DNA from: Liolophura sinensis
Lineage: Eukaryota; Mollusca; Polyplacophora; Chitonida; Chitonidae
Assembly: GCF_032854445.1 (NCBI RefSeq)
Contig: NC_088303.1
Span: 20,467,501-20,531,500 of the forward strand
DNA length: 64,000 nucleotides
Direction of reading: 5' to 3'
Numbering within the stretch: position 1 is the first letter of the stretch; the number at the start of each line of letters is the position of its first letter. The translations under genes were made by a program, and so were the position numbers. Under the pieces are notes generated by a model. That model was not told the origin of the DNA. It ran no database searches and was given only the letters and a program-made list of their open reading frames with translations. Positions 33,003-43,126 of this stretch are shown here, in pieces.

Positions 33003-34638
33003 AAAGTCAACAACCACATTCTAGTTTAAATATATGTATTTTAAGGAGCCCTGTCGCAGTGCCATAACCCACCGCCCATGGAGAGTTTGCCAACAGAAAC
33101 TCTAATTCAACAAGTTCCTTTCCCTAAAAATGGTTACAGAATTGTATTCATCCGGTTTGCAAAAACCTTTACAGAAAAACTATTATAAACTGAAGAACGC
33201 TTTACTGAGATGTACGGATAAAAGTTGTGTTTCATTACATATGCTGCAGTACCCTAGGCAAGTTTATTAGTGTATTAACTCTCTTGTACATTCTAAGATT
33301 CTATACATGTGTAAGTGAAGCAATGAATGGTATGGAGGTGGAATGGAAAATACATTATAGGTGTAGGCTATATGTACAAGGCATATAGCCATGATACAAT
33401 GATAACAATGATATAAAATACACATTGTCAACTCATCAGTCATCTATTATTTACACACAGCATGCCATTTACGACTCGGTACTGCTGATTAAGCGGTGTG
33501 CTCTTAATTCTTCACTTTTTTTAAGTGCGGTGTGTAACGATGAATGTTCAGTTTGACAGCATCTTCGTCTTGCTTCTGGTAAAGATATGTGCAGTTTGTT
33601 GGATACAAGCAGTGCGACTACATCCCGAACCAAAGCTTCCTTACATCTCCTACTCCTGACTGTCCCTTCGTACCTACAAAGAAAAAATGTGAACAGAATG
33701 CAATCCTGTTAAAGGCTTCCTATTCATTTGTAAAAGACTGAAATCTGGAAATGTATATAGATTGCTACTAATTAAACATATATGCCTGCACACTTTTTAA
33801 CAAGTCATGCGCGGAACAAAATTATGAAATTATAATGATAAATAATTAAACACACATCTACATGTAAATGACTACTTGATGACTGCAATATTCTTAGTTA
33901 CTTTCCTCCTTTTTTATGGCTTTAGCCTTGTCAAATGTTTATACACATTTGAACTGTCTGTATATAGATAACTTGAAAGCTGGAAAGCCATTCCGATACT
34001 ACTCCATGCATAACTGGAGCCAAAATAGCCATATCTAATTATACCAAAAAATAAAAACAGACAGATAAAATACAAGGTAAATACAAACCCATCCACATTT
34101 AAAATCTTCTGAATTCGCTCGGTTCCTGGTAGCTGGACTAGCTTGTGTACAAATCCAGATGTGGCGGGGCGCCTGAAGCAATGTTTCACACAAGAATATA
34201 ATCACACAGTGAAAGATAATCATGGCCTATTTCCAGTGCACATATACAGACAAGGTATACAAAAGCATATGCAGATTGTTTCGCATAATTTAATCACGCT
34301 CCATGTAAGCAGCAATGAATCCGTCACTTTCTTCTTCACTCTTGGACCAAAATAAGTTGTGACAACAAACAAACAGAACATCCCAGATCTGTACTGTAAC
34401 AAAAAAACCCTTATAAAACATTAAACAAAAAAAAATTTGAAACATGCATGGAGCAGACCGGGATTACTGGCAACCACCCTACCTACATGTACCTATACGT
34501 ACCGTTTGTCCCTAAGCTTCAGTTTGAAGAACTTTTTTTCCACATAGGCTTCGAGATATGTATAAGCCTAAAAGAGAAAATCTTATTAAGTACCATACGC
34601 ATACCCATTCGCAATAACACCCAGAATGGCCATAATTT
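33003..34638. other. AT-rich spacer before the LINE, no gene recognised
   Basis: No domain-bearing frame; a 91-codon minus-strand frame at 33914-34189 is hydrophobic and unassigned. Confidence 0.35.
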
Positions 34639-34655
34639 ACTCACAAAACATTTAC

Positions 34656-34918
34656 GAGTCCCTGGCTGGCCGTGGAACTAGCCTTTGCGCTCTCAGCTTT
34701 TGTTTAGTGGTCACCCAGTCTGAAGGTGGTGTGACATTACATTCTGTCGCTCTTAGAGGCAGGACGTATTCACTAGCCTCTCTGTAAATAGCCTGTACAT
34801 AGTTTAGTGCATTTCCACTTTGTAATATCGTATCTATTTTGCACTCGGCATCCATACTGTTCCAAACGCATAGTTGTGGTCCTTTGCTTAGGGTAGTAGT
34901 TCTCGCCCTGGCCCACAA
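34656..34918 (-). mobile_element. Inverted 5' segment of the LINE (twin-priming signature)
   Basis: This part lies inside the target-site duplication but reads in the opposite direction. On the minus strand a frame passes through MDAECKIDTILQSGNALNYV and ends near WVTTKQKLRAQRL, plausibly the 5' leader and the start of ORF1. At the junction, 17 bp are palindromic: ctcgccctggcccacaat facing gttgtgggcagggcgag. Twin-primed reverse transcription is the standard explanation. Confidence 0.7.
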
Positions 34919-34924
34919 TGTTGT

Positions 34925-36298
34925 GGGCAGGGCGAGTAAATAGACCCTTAAGCCTTAAGCTTGTAATACAGGGAGGTGTACAACCGGTTGAAGTATACAA
35001 TCGGCTAAAGGAGTTAGTGGGGAGTGGGCCTAATGTCCTAAAGGGACTAATCAATGTCTCTAGAGATGCCTGGAATGTTACAGTGGCTACGCAAACTGTG
35101 AAGGAACAGCTGTTGGCTAGCGGCTTCTCATTTAACGGGGTAGATAGGTCACTTGAGAATGGTATGCGCCGTATTTACATGAGTGGTGTGACGGAGATCA
35201 TTCCACAATCAATTTCGGTTGGGAATTTTAGAATTCCTTTGTGGTACAGAGGTCAGGTCCGTGCCTGTCACATCTGTGATAACGCAGAACATTTCAAGGC
35301 CGACTGTCCTTTAAAGGATAAATAAGTGTAAACAAGCAGGCCACTTTCAAAAGGACTGCCCGCTGAGCGATGAAAATGACAATGGCGATAATGACGATAA
35401 CGATTGCAATGATAATGATGATGGTGATAAAGATAGTAATGTTTATGAAGTTGAAGGTGACAATAAAGATGAGAATGAAGGTCGAGGAGATGATGATGGT
35501 AATTATAGTGAGGGACATGGGAATGATATGGAAATTGGGGTTTCTGGCGAGTCTGTTCCTTCCAGTCAACAAAATAAAGGGACTTTGGATAACTCTGCTG
35601 CTGATAACGAGGAAGCTGGAGAGTGGCAAGTTGTCACTAACTCCATGTCCTCCAACAAAAAGATTCGAAATAAGCGCATTGATGCTACAAATAAGGTCAG
35701 GAAGTTAAGCGAATCGCCAGTAGTAGGTGGGCCACAGAGCCTTTGCGAGGCATCTCAGACGTCAAATAGCCCGGAGTGGGTTGTCGGTATAAATTAAAAC
35801 TCGAATTCCTCCTCACCCCCTAGATCGTCAGAAATTTCGAATACTACGCCATCCTGCATTAAGGAGACGCAATCCAGTGGCGTGACGCCCTCCAAAGGTG
35901 CACTTGGTGAGAGTCCGTCCTTATGGGGTAGGACGTTCAGCCCTGACCCGTCTACAATGTCACAGTTAGACACTAGAGATATAGCAGATTGCCTTGATCC
36001 TCAGGGAAGCTCTCAGCAATCTGATATGTCTAGGGCTGGTGGAGAATCCAATATGGAGGAATCTCTTTCGGAAATGGATGCACCCGAAGACTTGCCTGCC
36101 TATACCAATGGCAAGGGTGAGGTCTTGGTACCTGTCTCAACATCCCTGGGGTCGTATTATCGCACATTGCGACGAGACTCTAAAGTTGACAAGGTTAAAA
36201 AGCAGAGGAAGTTGATAACGTTGTCACAGGAGGATTTTGCTGAGCGTAGGGCAGCGATGTACAAGAAGTCCAGAAAAAAGAAAAAGAATAAATAAATA
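34925..36298 (+). pseudogene. LINE ORF1, gag-like nucleic-acid-binding protein, broken
   Basis: The frame opens in an RRM-like stretch (VYNRLKELVGSGPNVLKGLI) and reaches two CCHC zinc knuckles: CHICDNAEHFKADC, then CKQAGHFQKDC after a frameshift near 35325. A long acidic Asp/Asn/Glu-rich tract follows (about 35370-35520). An in-frame TAA at 35795-35797 interrupts it. The C-terminus is basic (KKSRKKKKNK) and stops 9 bp before ORF2. The protein would coat the element RNA in a ribonucleoprotein. Confidence 0.85.
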
Positions 36299-36304
36299 TT
36301 AATA

Positions 36305-39300
36305 ATGGCTACTACAAAGATCTTACAGTGGAACTGTAGAGGATTGAGGTGTAACCTCGCAGAGCTCCAGATGTTAGCTCAAGACCTCAATCCTTTAGCT
36401 TTTAGCTTGCAGGAAACTCTGATGACTGATCCTAGTTATCAATGTCGAGGTTATGTATCTCATCACGCTGTTGCCACGTCTACGAATGGAAAGGCATCAG
36501 GAGGTTCTTCTCTTTTGATTAGGCAGGGTGTAATACACAATAGAATGGCACTGAACATCGATTTGCAGGCGGTGGCGGTGCGTATCACACTGGGTATAGT
36601 ATTAACAATCTGTTCTATTTATATACCACCTTCTTCTACTCTTCACCAACAAGAGCTGCAAAATTTATATGACCAATTACCTAAACCGTGTCTTCTTTTG
36701 GGGGACTTTAATGCCCATAGTGTTCTCTGGGGTGACTCTAAACGTAACCAGAAGGGCTCTGTATTGGAGGATTTTATATCTAATAACTCTCTATGCGTCT
36801 TAAATGATGGCACACATACTTACCTTCATCCTGCAAAGGGAATTTATTCGGTCCTTGATTTAGCTCTGGCTGATGCAGGGCTAAGATCGGAATTCAACTG
36901 GAGCGTCCATGATGATCTGTGCGGAAGCGACCACTTCCCCACCATACCCTTGAGGAGCCGGTATCTTCCTCCCTTCCACGCTTTAATTATGATAAAGCAG
37001 ACTGGCCCCGCTTTGCTGTTCTGTGTGGTGAAACACTTACTAGCGACCTTTTTCTTGATGCAGTTGATCCTATCCAGTTATTCTCGGATCAGCTAATCGA
37101 TGTAGCCTCCAAATGTATCCCGAAATCTTGTGCGGTTCCTCGTATTAAGAAACCGTGGTTCACGGAGGACTGTAAACGAGCTAGGCGTTTCAGGAAACGT
37201 GCTGAGCGCGTGTACCGATGTAGACCGTCTCCCGGTAATTTAGACGATGTTAGGCGTACTCGAGCTAAAGCTCGTAGGACTATAAAACAGTCCAAACGTG
37301 ACTCTTGGAAACGTTATGTTTCTAAGATTAATCATCGTACCCCTATGTCAAAAGTCTGGAATATGATCCAACGCATCAAAGGCAAGGGATCCAATGTCAC
37401 TGTCAATCATCTTAAAGACGGGAATAATTCTTTGACAGAAAAACTTGATATAGCCAATAGGTTGGGCGCTTCTTTTGCGCACCATTCGTCTTCAGATAAG
37501 TACTTGCCTCAGTTCCAGCGTAACAAGGAACGGACCGAGGCAAGTCCTCTTGATTTTACATCCTCAAATGAAGAATCCTACAATGCTACATTTTCTCTAC
37601 ATGAACTATCCGCATCCCTTAGCAAGGCCCATGACTCAACTCCAGGGCCAGATGATATCCACTATCAACTTTTACGACACCTTCCAGAATCTTCCTTGAG
37701 GGTGCTTCTTGGAATTTTTAATACCATTTGGATTTCCGGGAATTTTCCTGCCTCATAGCAAAACGCTATTATTGTCCCCATCCCAAAGCCCGGAAAGGAT
37801 TCTACCGATCCAAATAATTATCGTCCTATTTCCTTAACCAGTTGTGTATGCAAGACCATGGAGAGGATGATTAACGATCGCTTGGTTTGGTTTTTGGAGA
37901 CTAATGAGTTGATAAGCGACATTCAATGTGGATTTCGAAAGAATCGCAGTACTGTTGATCACCTTGTTCGTCTAGAATGCTTTATTAAGAACGGTATCGT
38001 TAATCGTGACCATGTCGTATCTGTCTTTTTTGATCTGGAAAAGGCATATGACACTACTTGGAAATATGGCATTATGAAAGATATGCATGGATTTAGACTT
38101 AGAGGTCGGCTTCCTGACTTTATTCGTAAATTCTTAGACCATCGTCACTTCCAAGTTCGGGTTGGGGCTACCCTATCTGACTACTTTGAACAAGACCAGG
38201 GGGGTCCTCAAGGCAGCATTTTATCAGTTACTCTCTTTAGCATTAAGATTAATAGCCTTGCCAGAGTTTTATCTCCTAGTATGAATGCGTCCCTTTTTGT
38301 GGACGATCTTGGTATCTCTTGTCGAGGCAAAGGTATGTAGACTATTGAGAGACAGCTGCAGATTTGCCTTAACAAAATCCATGCCTGGTTACTGGAGAAC
38401 GGATTTAAGTTCTCCAAGTCGAAGACTAACTGTGTACACTTTTGTCGGAAGTACTTCCCCCATGAAGACCCCAAGGTATTTTTAGATGAATCCCCCATCA
38501 AGGTTGTGCCGGAGGCAAAATTCCTCGGGGTGATCTTCGATAAGCACCTTACATTTAAATCTCACATTAATTATCTTAGAGCCAGATGCCTAAAGGCGCT
38601 TGATATTTTGAAGGTTGTCTCTAGTGCTCGATGGGGAGGGGATCATGAAACCCTACTTCAGCTCTATCGAGCACTGATTCGTTCTAAGCTAGACTATGCC
38701 TGCAGTGTTTATGGAGGTGCGTCACGCTCCCAGTTGAAGAAACTCAATACTGTACAGCACCAGGCCCTACGGTTGTGCTTAGGTGCTTTCCGTACCTCTC
38801 CTGTGGAGAGTCTGTATGTTGAAGCAAACGAGCCTCCCCTGGAGCTTCGAAGAACTAAACTATCCTTACAGTATATCACCAAGCTTAGAGCCAATCCATC
38901 CAACCCAGCCTTTGATTGTGTCTTCCATCCGGAATTTGAAGACTTATATGCGCAGAGGCCATCCATTGTTCCTCCACTGGGTGTCCGCATCCAGGAACAT
39001 GTGCAAGCAGCTGGACTTGGGCTGGATACTTTCACCCCCATACGCATCCAGGAAGATCCACCGTGGTTATGTCCTGGGCCTCCGGTTGATGCCTCGCTCT
39101 CCTCCCTGAAGAAATGTTCCACCAACCCTTTAGTATACCAGCAGGAGTTTAGTAATATGTGTTCAAAGTATCCATTTTATCACCGCATATTCACTGGCGG
39201 TTCCAAGAATGATGATGGCGTGGCTTCTGCCGCTGTCCTTGGACCCAGAACCGTTTCAACTCGGTTTCCAAATTCCTGTTCTGTATTTACTGCAGAAGCC

Positions 39301-39972
39301 AAGGCAATTTTGTGTGCACTTCGGTCCATTCCAGAGCTAGGAGGTAGCAGATTTCTCATCTGCTCTGACTCCCTTTCCTGCCTCCAGGCAATTCGGGCTA
39401 GTTCGCCTGTACATCCAGACATTCTGTCTATCAGGGAGATGTTTAAACGACTTAATGAAGATTTTATCATTGTCTTTGGTTGGGTGCCCGGGCATATGGG
39501 TATCCCTGGGAATACTGCTGCAGATGAAGCCGCGAAGGCGGCTTTGCATTCCGTTACTACCCAAACTGACGTTCCATATTCGGACTTGCGTTCACTTATT
39601 TGCTCCTATATCAAGCGCTTGTTTCAGGCTGAATGGGATGGCCAGACAACCAACAAACTGCATGATATTCGTCAGTTTGTTGGTCCAGCGCCTTCCCTCT
39701 CACGGCATCGTCTCCGCTCTTGCATTTTGAGGAGGTGTCGTATCGGTCACACACGTGCTACGCATGGGTATTTGTTAAAAGGAGAAGATGCTCCTCATTG
39801 CTTTGTTTGACCAACGGTTCACAGTCAAGCACATATTGCTTGACTGTGGCGACTTTGCTCCTGTACGAGATTCCTTTTATCACGTGAACTCTCTTTCAGA
39901 ACTTTTCAGTTCTGTAGAAAGTGATACTATTTTTGACTTTCTCTCTGACATTGGTATGGCAGGAAAGCTGTA
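36305..39972 (+). pseudogene. LINE ORF2: endonuclease, reverse transcriptase, RNase H, broken
   Basis: The apurinic-type endonuclease opens with ILQWNCRGLR and carries SLQETL, LLLGDFNAHSVLWG and GSDHFPT. After a frameshift near 36950, the reverse transcriptase shows TPGPDDIHYQLLRHLP, NYRPISLTS, GFRKNRSTVDHL, FFDLEKAYDTTW, GGPQGSILS and the FVDD box (SLFVDDLGIS). RNase H follows, from FTGGSKNDDGVASAAVL (the first catalytic Asp of TDGS is Gly here) to EAKAIL, CSDSLSCLQAI and GNTAADEAAK. A Cys/His end (VKHILLDC) is reached after another frameshift near 39808. In-frame TAG codons lie at 37756-37758 and 38338-38340. Confidence 0.95.
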
Positions 39973-40153
39973 ATTTTAAACTACCGTCTGTGTTTGTTAT
40001 GTGACTTCTGGTGTCCTTTTTGACTGAATAGTAAATGAATTATCCGTAGTAGATCGACTATTTGACGTTTTATTGTCGCGATAAAACTGAAATATTGTTG
40101 AAAGCGACGTTAAAACTTTCACTCACTCACTCACTCACTCACAAAACATTTAC

Positions 40154-40830
40154 AAAATTACAAAGTCCCGCAGCGTTGTTTGTGGTACGTAAAACATATA
40201 TAAATATAGTAACAGGGCTTTTTCCATACAAAGGGTATTTTCAGTACATATAAATCAAGCTAAGCGAAAAAGTCAGTATCAATTTATAAACAATTTATAC
40301 ACCGAAATCAAACTATTACGTGCCAAGTCCAAGACATAACCGAAACCAAAGCCCTTTAGAAATTCCCTTCTCGGATTTGTCAAGAAAATCTCCAGCTCAG
40401 AGCTCTCGGACCTAGATAAACACATAATCATGTATACAGTTGTATGAGGAAGGGGTTAGGAGAAGATATCAATATAACACAGTGAAACACTCTAAAACAC
40501 TCTTTTTAGATACATAATAATATATCCCGGGCGATGAAGTGCATGAGGATCTTCATGAAATCACATGCTACCATCAAGTGTGGCTGTATCATGTGAAACA
40601 ATACATTAAACTATATGTCATGTAACAAATTAATTATTTGTATCGCAGCAACTATTCTTCAAATAGCAGCGAAATCTTTCGAGTTTGTGTGATATGAATG
40701 TACAGTGGTGCTGCACGCCACTATGGAAGAATAGGGAAATACAGAGATGATCATATGTTTAAAACTACTGTATATAATCAAATACAAGGGTCAATTAAAT
40801 ACACTGTGTCTGTAAATTATAATTTAATTT
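40154..40830. other. AT-rich sequence 3' of the LINE, nothing recognised
   Basis: No gene, repeat family or RNA recognised. Confidence 0.35.
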
Positions 40831-40922
40831 CTGCCCGGTTTCCTCCCACCATAATGCTGGCCGCCGTCGTATAAGTGAAATATTCTTGAGTACGGCGTAA
40901 AACACCAATCAAATAAACAAAT
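40831..40922 (+). repeat. AAAT-tailed SINE, 3' part
   Basis: gcccggtttcctcccaccat, aatgctggccgccgtcgtat, ttcttgagtacggcgtaaaa and an AAAT tail; 5'-truncated. This is the least diverged 3' end of the family in the window. Confidence 0.9.
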
Positions 40923-41360
40923 CAATGTCACCTGCATGACAACTGCTCCCTTATCCATACCTGTGAAATGACATCAGATACACAAATAAACATGTTGGAA
41001 TCCTGCTCCTCATTGTTGAGTTCCTCGTCCGCAAATGGAATAATCTTGGACACTTGTAAGTCTTCTGACGAAAACCTACAGAAATCAAGACATCACAAAA
41101 GTTGTATCTTTCTTGAAAACATACGAGAAATGACTGCAACACTTATCAAAATCGACGCCTACATCGTTACACATTCTAAAGCAAAACGTATTGGAAAGAA
41201 TGTGTTCAAGACAAAGACCTTAACCCTAAGACATGCAACAATGTTCAGTCATGCCCAGCATTTGTCGCCCCAGGCACCACAATTCAGATATACACGAGTA
41301 TAATATTCAATTCAGATTTGAAATGCATTTCCTTAATTAGTGTTATGAATTGAGGCACTC

Positions 41361-41678
41361 TAGGCTGACAGGCCCGTTTCCGCGTGAAGTACCTTGTCGG
41401 GTCATACCAACAGAACTTGTTGCTGCCTCGCTTGGCGCTCAACATTGAGAGGTTAGAGCAAGGAAACAGGACTGTTCCGCCCGATGTCAGTATAATGTGA
41501 CTGTGTGGTGTGTCACGTTTGGTGTCTTCTGCATGACGTTCCAGTGGCGGCAAACCTTGGCGCCCTACCACAAGAAGACACATTTCATATGCACAACCTA
41601 GAAGAACTCCTCGTCGTCATATGACTGAAAAATTGTTCAGTACGACGTTAAACCCCAAGCACTCACTCATTCAATCCG
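41361..41678 (+). repeat. CACT-tailed SINE, second plus-strand copy
   Basis: The body ttgttgctgcctcgcttggc, gatgtcagtataatgtgact and the 3' end cgtcgtcatatgactgaaaa, acgacgttaaaccccaagc, CACT repeat match the copy at 157-522. The tRNA head is eroded. A second SINE has inserted just after its tail. Confidence 0.85.
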
Positions 41679-41690
41679 CGTGTAGTAATA

Positions 41691-41924
41691 TTTATTTATT
41701 TACTTAGTTGATGTTTTACGCCGTATTCAATAATATTTCACTTACATGACAGCATTATGGCGGGAGGAAACCTGGCAAAGGCCGGGGGAGGAGGGCCCAC
41801 GACCATCCGCACGTTGCTGGCAGACCTTCCCAAATACGGTCGGAGAGGAAGCCAGCATGAGCTGGACTTAATCTCACAGCGACACCGCATTGGTGGGAGG
41901 CTTCTGGGTCATTGCGCTGCGCTA
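41691..41924 (-). repeat. AAAT-tailed SINE with target-site duplication
   Basis: Reverse copy running from the TTTA tail through gttttacgccgtattcaata, gcgggaggaaacctggcaaa and cggtcggagaggaagccagc to the tRNA-like gcattggtgggaggcttctg. The 12-bp repeat cgtgtagtaata flanks it at 41679-41690 and 41925-41936. Confidence 0.93.
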
Positions 41925-42024
41925 CGTGTAGTAATAAGGTTATCCTTACTGTGGGAGCTCTTCGTGTAGCTCAGGTGAGGCTATTTTGTCATCTTCTGCT
42001 CTACAGGGCACTTGAGTAAGAAAC

Positions 42025-42610
42025 AAAAAACTGCCTTTTTCAGATATCTTGAATTAATTTTCAGATATCTACAATTCATTTCTAGATTTCTTAAATAGCA
42101 GCCTTGTGTTAATATATAGATCATGTGTTTCACATTTCTGAAAATCCTTTCCAGACATCAAAAATTCTTTTGAACATATCTCGGAATAAAAAACAAGGAT
42201 GCACATAACCGTAAAAGAGCCACAGAAATTGCGCCAAAATGTACAAAATGCAATAACTGCTCCCTGAGCGGAAACAGAATTAGTACAGATCTGCTCATGC
42301 GTACTGCAAGCCATCATGGATGATCGTGGTGATATAATTAAGGAGCATACATTTTGTTCACATAAATAACCAGACAAATGTAGGGCACCTATCACAAAGA
42401 GACTTCCAGATATATCAAATTGACGTCTATTTAAGAAATCTTGAATTCATTTTGTTATATCTGGAAATGCTTTTTGTGATATATGCAGCACGAAATTTAT
42501 TTTAGATATCTTAAAATGAATTTCAGATATCTGAAAATGATTTCCAGATATGTCCAAATGAACTCAAGATATCTGGAATGAATTCAAAGTGTCTTAAATA
42601 AATGCTCTAA
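42025..42610. mobile_element. Foldback-like element with agatatct subrepeats
   Basis: Multiple agatatct palindromes and (a/g)aatgaattca modules lie near the left end (42040-42100) and in opposite orientation near the right end (42420-42600). Both ends share tatttaagaaatct(t/a)ga-type sequence in inverted form. There is no coding capacity; boundaries are approximate. Confidence 0.5.
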
Positions 42611-43126
42611 GGCCTGAACGGCTTGCCATAGTAAGTAACAGCAAGATATGTCGGAAATTTTGACTTTATACTTCCAGGATAAATAATTATTTAACACCAT
42701 CAGAGTTTTAGAATTTATCAACAATCCAAATATGACCTAGTCCGATGGCTTATGAAACTACTTTCAATTTTATGCTTTTGGCGTGAAAGTTGACATGTAT
42801 GGGCAGGTAATCGAATATGTATTTATGGTTTTGCTGTTGGGTGTTAATGTTAATATTGCTGGATATCTAGATATCAATTCTGGTAGCTCTTGTTTTAGAT
42901 ACCATTTGCAGATAAGTTTATGGAGGCATGTGCAAATGCTTTTTGTGCACCTGCATATTGTGGTGTTTCATTGTTTATCGTACGTTACTATAGTCCGTTG
43001 TAGTTTGCACCAGAACCTTTTTTTCCCCGTGTACAGATGAATATGTCTAGGATAATAGGTCGACTGATGAGGTGGAATGAGTACTACAAATGGGCGTCCT
43101 GAGCTTTCAGGTGTTTCTTGGCACTT
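42611..43126. other. Intergenic / 3' flank of the zinc-finger-like gene
   Basis: No domain recognised in the 85-codon plus-strand frame at 42783-43040; nothing else seen. Confidence 0.35.

Larger units (their letters stand above)
34656..40136 (+). mobile_element. I/Nimb-like non-LTR retrotransposon (LINE) with RNase H, 5'-inverted
   Basis: About 5.5 kb, flanked by ACTCACAAAACATTTAC at 34639-34655 and 40137-40153. The first bases of the repeat match the CACT tail, so at least 11-13 bp is true duplication. It carries ORF1 with CCHC knuckles and ORF2 with endonuclease, reverse transcriptase and RNase H, and ends in a (CACT)n tail. RNase H in a LINE of this layout points to the I group, which includes Nimb elements of molluscs. 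One or two stops and a few frameshifts in each ORF show that this copy is dead but fairly young. Confidence 0.94.

Noticed and set aside
35370-35708. Met/Ile-rich frame (MKMTMAIMTITIAMIMMM)
   Set aside because: Shifted frame of the acidic Asp/Asn tract of LINE ORF1.
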